A stretch of 64,000 bases of DNA from CBDBFG01 sp965204765. Lineage in GTDB: Bacteria; Pseudomonadota; Alphaproteobacteria; Caedimonadales; UBA9215. The notes beneath the pieces were generated by a model. The model did not search any database, was not told the DNA's origin, and saw only the letters and a list, made by a program, of their open reading frames with translations. The stretch covers positions 1 through 64,000 of the forward strand of contig CBDBFG010000004.1 of assembly GCA_965204765.1 (NCBI GenBank), written 5' to 3'. This document shows, piece by piece, positions 35,777 to 46,356 of the stretch. The number at the start of each line of letters is the position of its first letter. The stretch's first letter is position 1. The position numbers and the translations under genes were made by a program.

Positions 35777-37213
35777 TTACTCACTATAATAGCTTGGCAT
35801 AACTATAAACCAACGCTCACAAATAATGTAGAACATCACTATCGCTGATGATACTATTGCTATAAACTTATTACTAATCGCTTTATGATCAAAAGTAACA
35901 CAAGCGTCACCCTGCTCAAAATACATCATCTTGATAATTCTTAAATAATAAGCTGCAGACAACACACCACAAACGGCAATAATTAGCGGCACTAATATGT
36001 GATCAGCCTGTAGTAAAGATTTCAAGATCTTTAGTTTGATAAAGAATCCTGCCAAAGGAGGAATACCAGCCATAGAAAATAACATAACAGTTAAACAAAA
36101 ACCCAAAACTCCAGCATCTTTGCCAATACCTGCAAAATCATCTATGTTCTCTATGAATCTTTCTTTTACTCGCATGGTAAGTAATACAGCAAAAATACCT
36201 AAATTCATAATCATATAAATAACCAAATAATTAAACACCTCTACACCGATAAAATCCTGGTAATCAACTACCCCAAGCATTGCAAATCCTATATGAGCCA
36301 CAGCACTATAAGCCAACAAACGCTTAATATTCTTTTGAAACAACCCTGCAAATGAACCAACGATTATTGATATTAACGCCATATACAGCACAAAACTATG
36401 CCACAAAGCATTATATTTGGATAATACGGTATTAAAAAAAGAAAGAAAAACCGTAGCAATAGAAATTTTAGGTAATACCGCCAAAAACATTGTCACCACA
36501 GTAGATGACCCTTGATAAATGTCTGCCATCCAAAAGTGACAAGGAGCCAAAGATAATTTAAAAGCAAAAGAAACTGCTATTAACGCTATCGCAAGCAACA
36601 TATAAAAAGGCAAAGTATCTGTATTGTTGAATGCTATATATAATCCTTGAAACTCTGTCGTTCCGCTAAATCCATATAAATAACTTGTGCCAAATAAAAA
36701 GAATATTGTAGAACATACGCTAAAAATAAAATATTTTATTCCCGCTTCACTAGATAACAAGCTTTTTCTTTGCATAGCAACTAATACATATCCCACCATA
36801 CTTTGCATTTCTAACCCTAGAAAAATAATCATCAGATCATTAGCAGATATTGTTAACATCATCCCTACTACGGCAAAGATAACCAACACAGGATATTCAA
36901 AGATTTTTATTTTATCATGTTGCGCACTACCGACACTAAGATACAAAACAAGGACGGCAAAAATTAATACGATAATCTTAATATTAGTCAAAAAACTACT
37001 AATACGTAACATCTCAAATAAATCATAACCATCATTACATGGAAAAATCACAATTAGTAATAACGCTATCATTAAACACGCCATTGACGAATAATAAATA
37101 TAAGAGGGAGACAATGATTTCCACACACTACCGATAATCAATAATATTATGGCAGAACATGATAAAAATAATTCCGGCATTATATTCACAATATTAATTA
37201 GTAAACCATCCAT
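35777..37213 (-). CDS. nuoN: NADH-quinone oxidoreductase subunit N
   Basis: NuoN is one of the three antiporter-like proton-pumping subunits of Complex I. The 478-residue protein has about fourteen hydrophobic segments. Characteristic segments are GLEMQSMVGYVLVAMQRKS, FKLSLAPCHFWMADIYQGS, where the channel Lys follows Phe, and LLAYSAVAHIGFAMLGVVDY. It follows nuoM by 14 bases and comes last in nuoJKLMN. Confidence 0.95.
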   Translation of the reverse strand: MDGLLINIVNIMPELFLSCSAIILLIIGSVWKSLSPSYIYYSSMACLMIALLLIVIFPCNDGYDLFEMLRISSFLTNIKIIVLIFAVLVLYLSVGSAQHDKIKIFEYPVLVIFAVVGMMLTISANDLMIIFLGLEMQSMVGYVLVAMQRKSLLSSEAGIKYFIFSVCSTIFFLFGTSYLYGFSGTTEFQGLYIAFNNTDTLPFYMLLAIALIAVSFAFKLSLAPCHFWMADIYQGSSTVVTMFLAVLPKISIATVFLSFFNTVLSKYNALWHSFVLYMALISIIVGSFAGLFQKNIKRLLAYSAVAHIGFAMLGVVDYQDFIGVEVFNYLVIYMIMNLGIFAVLLTMRVKERFIENIDDFAGIGKDAGVLGFCLTVMLFSMAGIPPLAGFFIKLKILKSLLQADHILVPLIIAVCGVLSAAYYLRIIKMMYFEQGDACVTFDHKAISNKFIAIVSSAIVMFYIICERWFIVMPSYYSE

Positions 37214-37227
37214 AAGTGCTCAACTTT

Positions 37228-38706
37228 TCAATTTTTCAATTTATAACGGCTAGTTATCTTATTCACAGAATTATCAACCACATTAAACACAATATTAGGA
37301 CGTAGTCCTAACAATAAGATGGTTATAACAATTGGTAGCAATGCGACTTTTTCAGACAAACCAAGATCCTTTAATTGAGCAACAGTAGTCATATTTACCT
37401 TACCTAATATAATCCTCTTATACATCCACAATGCATATACCGCACTTAGCACAATGCCGAATGCCGTGAAGAAAGCCAACCATTTCCCTATCTTAAACGC
37501 AGATAATAAAACCAAAAATTCACCTATAAATCCAGAAGTGCCTGGTAACGCAATAGAAGCAAAAACCAAAACTGTAAAAATACTTGTATAAAGTGGCATT
37601 GTCTCACTTATACCACCATAATTAGTCATTTCTCTGGTATTCGTATAATGATATAAAATGCCGATACAACCAAATAATCCAGCAGAAATAATACCATGAC
37701 TAACCATTTGAAAAATTGCACCATGTAGCCCGTAACCTGAAAAAGCCATAAGACCAAAAGTAACGAATCCCATATGAGCAATAGAGGAATATGCAATTAA
37801 TTTCTTCATATCAGTCTGCGCAAATGCCACAAAAGATGAATATAATACGGCCACTACACTAAGAATCATAACAAATGGCTGAAACAAGATAGATGCTTTC
37901 GGGAAACAAGGTAATAATATCCTTAAAAATCCATACCCGCCCATTTTCAATAGTATTCCAGCCAACACCACAGAACCAGCTGTAGGAGCCTCTACATGAG
38001 CGTCCGGTAACCAAGAATGTACGGGAAGCATTGGAGTTTTAACCGCAAAAGACATAAAAAATGCAAGCCATAACCATAGCTGTATATCACTAGCAAAATC
38101 ATAACCTTGTATATCTTCTATAGCACTAAAACCGGTATGCACATAAATAAACATTATTGCAATTAACATAAAAACCGATCCTGCTAATGTGTACAAAAAG
38201 AACTTTAATGATGCATATACCCTGTTCTTTCCACCCCATATGCCGATAATAAAAAACATGGGTATTAATACCCCTTCGAAAAACAAAAAAAACATAAATA
38301 TATTTAATGTGGTAAATACTCCTATAATCATAGTTTCCAACACAAGAAATGATATCATATACTCACGCGCCTTGTGCGTTATTGATTTCCAGCTAACTAG
38401 AATAGCGATTGGCATCAAAAAGGTTGTCAGAATAATTAACAAGATTGATATACCATCAACACCAACATGATATAACACTCCTGAATCTTCTATTAAAGGT
38501 ATAGAATAAACAAACTGATATCCGCACAAGTTGCTATCAAACTTTGAGAATAACATTAAACCCAGCACAAAATTTACTAGCAAAACAAATAATGCAACAG
38601 ACTTGTAATTGTTACCATCTTGCTCATTGCCTTTCATAATCCCTAATACAACAGAGCAAATGAGAGGTAAAAAAATTATAATAGATAATAGATTGTTATA
38701 TACCAT
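37228..38706 (-). CDS. nuoM: NADH-quinone oxidoreductase subunit M
   Basis: NuoM is a proton-pumping antiporter-like subunit of Complex I. The 492-residue protein carries YHVGVDGISILLIILTTFLM, FEGVLIPMFFIIGIWGG, FAVKTPMLPVHSWLPDAHVE, APTAGSVVLAGILLKMGGYG, and IAYSSIAHMGFVTFGL. The key Glu and Lys residues of the pumping channel are present. Its start overlaps the end of nuoL by 11 bases. Confidence 0.97.
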   Translation of the reverse strand: MVYNNLLSIIIFLPLICSVVLGIMKGNEQDGNNYKSVALFVLLVNFVLGLMLFSKFDSNLCGYQFVYSIPLIEDSGVLYHVGVDGISILLIILTTFLMPIAILVSWKSITHKAREYMISFLVLETMIIGVFTTLNIFMFFLFFEGVLIPMFFIIGIWGGKNRVYASLKFFLYTLAGSVFMLIAIMFIYVHTGFSAIEDIQGYDFASDIQLWLWLAFFMSFAVKTPMLPVHSWLPDAHVEAPTAGSVVLAGILLKMGGYGFLRILLPCFPKASILFQPFVMILSVVAVLYSSFVAFAQTDMKKLIAYSSIAHMGFVTFGLMAFSGYGLHGAIFQMVSHGIISAGLFGCIGILYHYTNTREMTNYGGISETMPLYTSIFTVLVFASIALPGTSGFIGEFLVLLSAFKIGKWLAFFTAFGIVLSAVYALWMYKRIILGKVNMTTVAQLKDLGLSEKVALLPIVITILLLGLRPNIVFNVVDNSVNKITSRYKLKN

Positions 38707-40622
38707 TGCAAATAACCCAAAAGCCCAGCATTACTAATCCTATAAAACTTAATACCAAAACAAACAAATAATTTGTAATAACGCCAACATGTAGCTCACT
38801 AATCTTTTTAGAAATATTAAATACCGTATTAACCGATCCTTCCGATATATAGTGGTCGACCAAATGGCTATCTATTTTATCACTAAAAAAGCTACTGAGC
38901 CGAAGATAATTTTTCACAATCAATCGATCATATATTTCATCAAAATACCACTTATGATTGCATAGATTAAAAAGAAATTTTTGGTTGTTTTTAAGCAATA
39001 CTATCAATCTTGGTACAAAACAATACAACACGTGAGTAAACACCAACCCTGCAATACTAAATAACAAAGGCATGTGATGTATCAACCTGGGCATCTCTGC
39101 TACAATATCATGGTTACTAATGTAATAGCTCCAAAACTTTGCATTAAAGAAAAATCCTTGTCCCCAATACCCAGAAAAAACGGCACCTAATGATAACAAC
39201 ACCATAGGAATTAGCATAGAATATTGCAATTCATTAATCTTTGGAATATTGGAATTAGTGCACTTATTTGTACCATAAAACACTAAAATGAATAACCGCC
39301 AAGAGTACACAGAGGTAAGAAATGTAACAAATAAGGCTATACCGTATAGTATATGACTATTCCCCCACACTACCCCTAATATACTATCTTTTGAATAATA
39401 TCCCGAAAACAACGGCATACCAGTAATAGCAAGATTACCAATTAACATTAATGCAAAAGTGATCGGCATTTTATTATATAATCCCCCCATACGGGTAATA
39501 TCCTGCTGGTGTGAAGAATGGTGTATTATAAAACCAGCACTCAAAAAAAGTAATGATTTAAAAAAAGCATGTGTAAAAAGGTGAAAAATCGCAACATTAT
39601 AAGCTGAGAAACCTATAGCTAAAAACATGTAACCCAATTGACTACAGGTAGAATACGCTATAACTTTTTTAATATCAGTTTGCACCAACGCAACTGTACC
39701 GGCAAATAAGGCCGTTACACCCCCCAAATGTCGCCACTACTAGCCGTGCTAATGTAGTAACCTCGAATAATGCAGATAACCTAGCAATCAGAAACACCCC
39801 AGCTGTCACCATAGTTGCCGCATGTATTAATGCAGAAACTGGTGTTGGGCCCTCCATTGCATCTGGTAACCAAGTATGCAGCCCAAACTGTGCAGATTTT
39901 GCCATTGCACCACAAAATAACAAAAGACAAATAACTTCAATACTATTTAAATTAACACCAAGTACGACGAAACTATGGCTACTAAAGTGGCTAGCTTGCA
40001 TTAAGATATTATCTATGTTTAAACTGCCAAACAAGCAGTGTAGCGCAATTATACCAATAATTAGACCTAAATCACCCACTCTGTTGACAATAAAGGCTTT
40101 CATAGATGCAAGATTAGCGCTTTCCTTATAACACCAAAAACCTATTAATAAATATGATGCAAAACCTACCAATTCCCACCCCATAAAAAGCTGTAACAAG
40201 TTATTGGATACTACCAATAATATCATTGCCGCAGTAAAAAAACTTAAATACGATAAAAATCTGATCAAACCATCATCGTCACCCATATAACCGATAGAAA
40301 AAATATGCACTAAAAAAGATATCACTGTAATCACTACTAACATCACTGCAATCAGCGGATTAATCACTATGGAAAAATCTATAACCAAGCCTGGTAACTG
40401 TAACCAATTAAACAGGAACGTCGTATAACTGTGATCATCAAAGACATAGACACAATAAAAAATATACAATGCACACAACATGGGAACAAACATCATAAAA
40501 TTAGCAAAAATCACAGCAAACTGTTTACTAAGTTTATGTTCAAGCACTTTAAGAAAAACAGAAGAAAACAAAGGCGTAAAAACTATCAAAATGCAAAATA
40601 AATTCTTCAATTGCATAATCAA
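38696..40622 (-). pseudogene. nuoL: NADH-quinone oxidoreductase subunit L, split by a one-base frameshift
   Basis: NuoL is the distal proton-pumping subunit of Complex I and carries the long lateral helix. The first frame (40622-39675) gives a normal N-terminal half with HTWLPDAMEGPTPVSALIHA, ATMVTAGVFLIARLS and VVATFGG, after which it becomes nonsense and stops. The second frame, from about 39727 to 38696, resumes exactly with GGVTALFAGTVALVQTDIKK and IAYSTCSQLGYMF. The break lies in a run of six C at 39720-39725 (G on the coding strand); five would restore a protein of about 640 residues, the family length. NuoL is essential to Complex I and all neighbours are intact. A sequencing error, transcriptional slippage or a very recent mutation are the options. 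Confidence 0.9.
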
Positions 40623-40933
40623 CCACCCATCGCATCAATATCCTCTACAGAAATTGACCCTCTATTTCTTTTATAGGTTACCAAAATAGCTAAACCTATA
40701 GCAATCTCGGCTGCTGCCACTGTTAAAATAAACATAGTAAAAATTTGTCCTAATACATCTTGTAAATAAGCCGCAAATGCCACAAAATTTATGCTTACTG
40801 CTAGCAACATAAGCTCTAATGCCATAAAAATATGCAAAACAGAACGACGGTTGCAAATAATACCTAATATCCCAATCACAAAAACTATACTGGATAGCAC
40901 AAGATATTTGTTTAAAAATAATAATTCCATCAC
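40619..40933 (-). CDS. nuoK: NADH-quinone oxidoreductase subunit K
   Basis: NuoK is a small three-helix membrane subunit of Complex I. The 104-residue protein shows the family core: IGILGIICNRRSVLHIFMAL, ELMLLAVSINFVAF and FTMFILTVAAAEIAIGLAIL, with the conserved membrane glutamates. It overlaps nuoJ and nuoL by four bases each, typical translational coupling. Confidence 0.97.
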   Translation of the reverse strand: MMELLFLNKYLVLSSIVFVIGILGIICNRRSVLHIFMALELMLLAVSINFVAFAAYLQDVLGQIFTMFILTVAAAEIAIGLAILVTYKRNRGSISVEDIDAMGG

Positions 40934-41853
40934 TGATCAATACCTTTTCCAAGTGGCACCTTCACAACCCTTAGCGTACTATGAGAGGATCTTTGCAACT
41001 GCTTAGCAATATTTTGCTTTTTCCTATTGTGCTTTACATTCAACGTTAGAACAATAACACCGATCATCGCAATCAACAGTATTAAGCCACATAATTGGAA
41101 ACCCAAAACATAATCTTTATACAGCGAGCCACCTATTACCTTAGTATTACTAATTAGATGCCCTTGTGGCATAGGAAAAGAAATCAAATCCTCACTGAAC
41201 TCATGTGGTACAAAAAATTGCCCTGAAATTATAAAACTGACTATTAGAATGAAACATACAATATTGGTCAGATAAAATAATTTTGGCTTGCCAAGCAAAT
41301 CACGCAATCTATCTAGCACACAATACTGGGCAAATACTTTTGCTAAATAACCACTAATGAAGACGACTAGTAATTGTAATAATAAAAACTTATCTAGATT
41401 AAACTGAACCCACTTCGATCTACTAAAATAATCGGTCACCATAGTTATATTGAAATCAAAAATATTTAGATCATATAGCATATACATATCCGATAAAAAT
41501 AATGCAGATAATAAACCTATAAAACACAACATAAAACAAATGGCATAGAATAGACTATAACAAAGCAGGGCACCAAACTTTTTCATAGTATGTATCAATG
41601 TTATTGCATTTTGATCATTTTCATGAATCATCATTATGATAAATAAAAACATTATAGCAACAGCACCAACATATACTATAACCATTATCATCGATAAAAA
41701 TTCTGCTTCAATTAATAAAAACAAAATTGCCGAACTTAAAAACGCAGATATTAAACTTAATACAGAATATATTGCATTAGTAAAACCAACCACACCGATC
41801 GCGGATAGCGTCAATAATATCGCAAATATGTAAAATAAGATATCTACTATCAT
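40930..41853 (-). CDS. nuoJ: NADH-quinone oxidoreductase subunit J, enlarged by an internal insertion
   Basis: NuoJ is a Complex I membrane subunit of usually about 200 residues. This one has 307. The N-terminal part is standard (NAIYSVLSLISAFLSSAILF, LLIEAEFLSMIMVIVYVGAV, AIMFLFIIMMI) and so is the C-terminal part (NTKVIGGSLYKDYVLGFQLC, then GLILLIAMIGVIVLTL). Between them lies a region about 100 residues longer than normal, approximately residues 85-235, with two or three extra hydrophobic segments. Another 25 basic residues follow the last helix. The frame is uninterrupted. The insertion may be lineage-specific; I recognise nothing in it. Confidence 0.93.
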   Translation of the reverse strand: MIVDILFYIFAILLTLSAIGVVGFTNAIYSVLSLISAFLSSAILFLLIEAEFLSMIMVIVYVGAVAIMFLFIIMMIHENDQNAITLIHTMKKFGALLCYSLFYAICFMLCFIGLLSALFLSDMYMLYDLNIFDFNITMVTDYFSRSKWVQFNLDKFLLLQLLVVFISGYLAKVFAQYCVLDRLRDLLGKPKLFYLTNIVCFILIVSFIISGQFFVPHEFSEDLISFPMPQGHLISNTKVIGGSLYKDYVLGFQLCGLILLIAMIGVIVLTLNVKHNRKKQNIAKQLQRSSHSTLRVVKVPLGKGIDQ

Positions 41854-41943
41854 TCTTAAACTTCATCACCAGTTTATTGTCTTAACTATACAACCTAAAA
41901 ACCCCATAAACAGGAGGTAATTAGTCACAATTATTCCACTATA

Positions 41944-42888
41944 TTAGATATATTTCTTTACGGTATCTGTTAACTTGCGAACCGCACGTGCAGAGTTATC
42001 TAGCATCTCTTGCTCATCAGCAGACAATTTTAATTCTATTATTTTTTCAACCCCGTTACGGCCTATAACGATAGGTACCCCCATATAAAGATCAGAAATA
42101 CCGTATTCTCCTGTCAACCAAGCTGCACAAGGGAAAATACTCTTTTTATTTTTCAAATATGCTTCTGCCATAGCAATAGCAGAAGAAGCCGGTGCATAGA
42201 ATGCAGATCCTAATTTCAACAGCGAAACAATTTCGCCACCACCACTTCTTGTTCTGTCAACAATAGAATCTACTTGTTGCTTAGTTATCCAACCCATTTC
42301 TATTAACTCAGAAAGTGCGATACCCGCAACTGTTGTAAATCTAGTTAATGGCACCATAGTATCTCCGTGCCCTCCCATTACTATCGTCGAAATATCATCT
42401 ATACAGACATCAAGCTCTTTACTTAAAAAGTATTTAAATCTAGAAGAATCAAGTATGCCAGCCATACCCACTACTTTGTTATGTGAGAACCCAGTCGCTT
42501 CGCGCATTACATGAACCATAGCATCCAAAGGATTGGTAACCACTATTACAAAAGCCTTCGGTGCATACTTGGCTATATTACACCCAACCTGCTTGATAAT
42601 CTTGGCATTCATCTCTAATAAATCATCACGACTCATACCTGGTTTTCTTGCCAATCCCGCAGTAACAATTACTACATCAGAATTTTTAATATCCTGATAA
42701 TCATTTGTACCTTTTATATCACCACAAAAACCCTCAACCCCCATAGACTGAGAAATATCAAGACTTTTACCACCGGGCATACCCTCTATTACATCAAACA
42801 GAACTACTTCAGCTAACCCCTTCAAACCAATTAAATGGGCTAAAGTTCCCCCGATGTTGCCACTACCGATAAGTGATATTTTATTCAT
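41944..42888 (-). CDS. mdh: Malate dehydrogenase (LDH-like type)
   Basis: Mdh oxidises malate to oxaloacetate with NAD+ in the TCA cycle. The 314-residue protein has the NAD-binding ISLIGSGNIGGTLAHLI and FDV (Asp selects NAD). The substrate-specificity loop ARKPGMSRDDLL carries the malate-binding arginines. VTNPLDAM follows, then the catalytic His in VMGGHGDTMVPL. Its ATG follows the sdhB stop with no gap, so it belongs to the sdhCDAB-mdh unit. Confidence 0.97.
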   Translation of the reverse strand: MNKISLIGSGNIGGTLAHLIGLKGLAEVVLFDVIEGMPGGKSLDISQSMGVEGFCGDIKGTNDYQDIKNSDVVIVTAGLARKPGMSRDDLLEMNAKIIKQVGCNIAKYAPKAFVIVVTNPLDAMVHVMREATGFSHNKVVGMAGILDSSRFKYFLSKELDVCIDDISTIVMGGHGDTMVPLTRFTTVAGIALSELIEMGWITKQQVDSIVDRTRSGGGEIVSLLKLGSAFYAPASSAIAMAEAYLKNKKSIFPCAAWLTGEYGISDLYMGVPIVIGRNGVEKIIELKLSADEQEMLDNSARAVRKLTDTVKKYI

Positions 42889-43680
42889 TTACTTCCCCTT
42901 TAAATGTTTTTTTACTATTTTCCTTTTTATATCCCCTATTGCCTGTGCTGGATTTAAACCTTTAGGGCATGATTTCGTGCAATTCAATATCGTGTGACAT
43001 CTATACAATTTAAAAGTATCATCTATATCATCTAATCGCTTATCTGTCTGGTTATCTCTTGAATCATTTATCCATCTAGACGCTTGCAATAAAGTAGCTG
43101 GACCTAAATATTCATCCCCATTCCACCAATAACTGGGGCAACTAGCAGAACAACAATAACACAATACACATTCCCAGGAGTTACCTAAATTCTCACGCTC
43201 CGTATGAGTTTGTGGTCTTTCTCTTGTTAAGTCCACGTCTTTATCTGCCTGTAACCAAGGCTTGATCTGCTCATATTGACTATATACTTCTGTAAGGTCA
43301 GGAACAAGATCTTTAATGACCGGCATGTGTGGCAAAGGATAAAAAGTTATATCACCATTAATCTTACCGACATCTTTAATACAGGCCAATGAGTTCGTAC
43401 CATTAATATTCATTGCACAACTACCACACACACCTTCTCGGCATGAACGCCTAAATGTAATAGTGGGATCAAGCTTTTCTTTGATATTGATCAGTATATC
43501 TAAAGCCATATGTCCAAAACCGTCCCTATCGACAATATAAGTATCTATTCTTGGATTAGCATTGCCTTCTTCAGGGTTCCACCGGTATATTTTTACTTTT
43601 CTAGGATCGATCACCTCTTTTGCAGAGATAACCTTACCTTTCCTAACTTTAGATCCTTTGGGAAGTCTAATTTGCACCAT
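42889..43680 (-). CDS. sdhB: Succinate dehydrogenase iron-sulfur subunit
   Basis: SdhB carries electrons from the flavin to ubiquinone through three Fe-S clusters. The 263-residue protein has the [2Fe-2S] motif RRSCREGVCGSCAMNINGTN, the [4Fe-4S] motif CVLCYCCSASCPSYWW and a final cysteine group (CHTILNCTKSCPKGLNP). All expected ligands are present. It follows sdhA by 11 bases. Confidence 0.97.
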   Translation of the reverse strand: MVQIRLPKGSKVRKGKVISAKEVIDPRKVKIYRWNPEEGNANPRIDTYIVDRDGFGHMALDILINIKEKLDPTITFRRSCREGVCGSCAMNINGTNSLACIKDVGKINGDITFYPLPHMPVIKDLVPDLTEVYSQYEQIKPWLQADKDVDLTRERPQTHTERENLGNSWECVLCYCCSASCPSYWWNGDEYLGPATLLQASRWINDSRDNQTDKRLDDIDDTFKLYRCHTILNCTKSCPKGLNPAQAIGDIKRKIVKKHLKGK

Positions 43681-43691
43681 AAATATACCTT

Positions 43692-45485
43692 TTAATAAGT
43701 TCTATCCTGCAGAGGTATAGTTTGCACCTCATCTGTCAATGGCTGCATACGCACATCACGATAAGCAAAGTTAACATTTTGCAAATCTGTACACCACGTG
43801 ATGGTATGCTTTAACCAATCTACATCATTTCTGTGAGGAAAATCATCGCGTGAATGCGCACCTCGGCTTTCCGTACGATTTAACGCACTGGCCATAGTCA
43901 CCACAGCCTGACCCATTAAGTTCTCTAGCTCTAATGCCTCGATCAAATCAGAATTCCATACCTTAGATTTGTCAGAGATTGACATATTGCTCAACAAATG
44001 CGCCACATCTTTTATTTCTTTTAGTCCATCAACTAAACGATCACCGGTTCTAAATACAGAACAATATTGTTGCATTGTTTGTTGCATTTTCAACCTTATA
44101 GTACTGGAAGCAATCCCTTTTTTCGCGTGTAGTAATTTGTCTACTCTATGTATAGATTGTTCAATATCATGCTTACTAATACTAATATTTGTTTTCTGAT
44201 TACTTAGTAATTGCGCAGCATGTATAGCAGCGGATCTACCAAAGACAATTAAATCTAATAATGAGTTAGTACCTAACCTATTAGCACCATGTACAGATAC
44301 ACAAGCTGCCTCACCTAATGCCATGAGTCCTGGCACCACATTACCACTAGTACGATAATTAGGGTCTATAACCTCACAATTTATATTTGTTGGAATCCCT
44401 CCCATGTTGTAGTGTACAGTAGGCAAAACAGGTATCGGATCTTTTGTGACATCAATACCGGCAAATATACGCGAAGACTCAGCTATTCCTGGTAATTTAT
44501 CCTGTATTACATCAGCAGACAAATGCGCTATAGTTAAGTATATGTGATCTTTTAATTGCCCCACACCTCTTCCCGCGTTAATTTCCATCGCAATTGCCCT
44601 ACTTACCACATCTCGTGAAGCTAAATCTTGTGCATTGGGAGCGTAATTTGCCATAAACCTCTCTCCTAAAGAGTTGAGCAAATATCCTCCTTCCCCCCTA
44701 ACACCTTCAGAGATTAGACAACCAGTACCATATAACCCTGTTGGATGAAATTGTACAAACTCCATGTCCTGTAACGGCAACCCTGCACGAAGGATCATGC
44801 CATTACCATCTCCTGTACAAGTATGAGCTCCTGTACATGAATAAAAAACCCTACCATACCCACCGGTAGCTAATATTACCAGTTTAGCAGAAAATACGTG
44901 AATAGATCCATCTTCCAAACACATAGCGGTTACTCCGGTACATTGGCCGCTATCGTTCATCATTAAATCTAGAACAAAAAATTCAATAAAAAACTTGGTC
45001 TTATTTTTCAAACATTGTTGATACAAAGTATGCAAAATAGCATGCCCCGTTTTATCAGCAGCAGCACATGCTCGATGCGCCATAGACTTGCCATTGTTTA
45101 ATGTATGACCACCAAAAAGACGTTGATAGATAGTGCCTTTCTCTGTTCTAGAAAACGGCACACCCATATGTTCTAACTCAACTACCGCATCGATAGCATT
45201 ACGGCACATATATTCTATGGCGTCTTGGTCACCCAACCAGTCTGATCCTTTAACAGTATCATACATGTGGTATTGCCAACTATCATCATCACCCATATTA
45301 CCTAAAGCTGCACTAATACCACCTTGTGCGGCAACTGTATGACTTCTAGTTGGGAATACTTTTGAGATACATGCCGTTGACAACCCTTTAGCACTCATGC
45401 CCAGTGCTGCACGTAAACCTGCGCCACCAGCACCAACTATTACTACATCATATTCATGTTTTATTACTTTATATGACGTTGTCAT
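43692..45485 (-). CDS. sdhA: Succinate dehydrogenase flavoprotein subunit
   Basis: SdhA oxidises succinate to fumarate with covalently bound FAD. The 597-residue protein begins with the FAD-binding DVVIVGAGGAGLRAALGMS. RSHTVAAQGG holds the histidine that links FAD. QFHPTGLYGTGCLISEGVRG and the active-site HYNMGGIPTNINCEV follow, with GLMALGEAACVSVHGANRLG and the C-terminal RGAHSRDDFPHRND. No truncation is visible. It lies one base after sdhD. Confidence 0.98.
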   Translation of the reverse strand: MTTSYKVIKHEYDVVIVGAGGAGLRAALGMSAKGLSTACISKVFPTRSHTVAAQGGISAALGNMGDDDSWQYHMYDTVKGSDWLGDQDAIEYMCRNAIDAVVELEHMGVPFSRTEKGTIYQRLFGGHTLNNGKSMAHRACAAADKTGHAILHTLYQQCLKNKTKFFIEFFVLDLMMNDSGQCTGVTAMCLEDGSIHVFSAKLVILATGGYGRVFYSCTGAHTCTGDGNGMILRAGLPLQDMEFVQFHPTGLYGTGCLISEGVRGEGGYLLNSLGERFMANYAPNAQDLASRDVVSRAIAMEINAGRGVGQLKDHIYLTIAHLSADVIQDKLPGIAESSRIFAGIDVTKDPIPVLPTVHYNMGGIPTNINCEVIDPNYRTSGNVVPGLMALGEAACVSVHGANRLGTNSLLDLIVFGRSAAIHAAQLLSNQKTNISISKHDIEQSIHRVDKLLHAKKGIASSTIRLKMQQTMQQYCSVFRTGDRLVDGLKEIKDVAHLLSNMSISDKSKVWNSDLIEALELENLMGQAVVTMASALNRTESRGAHSRDDFPHRNDVDWLKHTITWCTDLQNVNFAYRDVRMQPLTDEVQTIPLQDRTY

Positions 45486-45486
45486 T

Positions 45487-45849
45487 CTATGATCCCCAAT
45501 GATTTGAAATAGAAGTTACCAGCGATACAGCAACTAATATATTTAGGAAACTAAAGAAAAATTCTGTTGCCACTAATAAAATCTTTTTTAAATTTTTGTG
45601 CCGAACATAGTCGATTATTATTTCTCTTAATTCATTACTACAATGAATACAAAGCATTATTGAGTAAATAACCATAAACAAAGCAATGTACCACTTCGAT
45701 AGTAAATAAGTTACAGCATTATGGTCAGATAGGTCGTACTCTTTTGCAAGATACAACAGAACAATACTAAGGAACATAATGCCAACTGTACTTACTTTAT
45801 GCATCCAAATCCTAACAGCAACTTCTTTCTTTTTATTCAATAATTGCAT
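45487..45849 (-). CDS. sdhD: Succinate dehydrogenase membrane anchor subunit
   Basis: SdhD with SdhC anchors the enzyme, binds heme b and forms the ubiquinone site. The 120-residue protein has three hydrophobic segments (about residues 18-34, 51-68, 92-113). The heme-ligand region MLCIHCSNELREIIIDYVRH carries the conserved His followed by a Gly-equivalent position and Asp-Tyr. Sequence conservation is low in this family, so the call rests on topology, this motif and the position between sdhC and sdhA. Confidence 0.92.
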   Translation of the reverse strand: MQLLNKKKEVAVRIWMHKVSTVGIMFLSIVLLYLAKEYDLSDHNAVTYLLSKWYIALFMVIYSIMLCIHCSNELREIIIDYVRHKNLKKILLVATEFFFSFLNILVAVSLVTSISNHWGS

Positions 45850-45862
45850 TTCTTCACCATAC

Positions 45863-46240
45863 CTACAAAAGATAACATACTAATACACTACCCAGCAGTA
45901 AGGTAGTCAGTACAACGGCTATTCCTCCCCTATCGATAACAGGAATGCTATAACCCATGCCAAAATCCCAACACAAATGACGTATACTATTGCAAAAAAA
46001 GTACACATACGAGTATATAAAAATTGTGAATAATATTCTTCCACCAACATTATGATAAACATCGATGATTTGTTCAAAGAAATCTTTATTGACACTCCAG
46101 CTCACAAGCCAGCTAGCAAAAACTATGTAAAAAAGCATTAAAATAATAGTAACAAACCTGTGGGTAATAGAGAGTACCGAACTAATTTGCGGCTTATATA
46201 TCTGAATATGAGGAGAAAGAGGACGACGCTTGTCTTGCAT
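45863..46240 (-). CDS. sdhC: Succinate dehydrogenase cytochrome b556 subunit
   Basis: SdhC carries one heme b ligand and part of the quinone pocket. I chose the ATG at 46240 (125 residues), because the product then begins MQDKRRPLSPHIQIYKPQIS as in the family; the frame is open 24 codons further upstream. SVLSITHRFVTIILM provides the quinone-binding Ser and Arg, and the heme ligand is in CNSIRHLCWDFG. It heads sdhCDAB-mdh. Confidence 0.95.
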   Translation of the reverse strand: MQDKRRPLSPHIQIYKPQISSVLSITHRFVTIILMLFYIVFASWLVSWSVNKDFFEQIIDVYHNVGGRILFTIFIYSYVYFFCNSIRHLCWDFGMGYSIPVIDRGGIAVVLTTLLLGSVLVCYLL

Positions 46241-46356
46241 AATGATAACCCCATCTGACCAATAGATAATATATCCTGCTGCACGATTATACAATAAAAT
46301 ATCGACTTTCAAATATAAAATATGTATAGCTATAGTAATAAAATAGCAAACTGATC

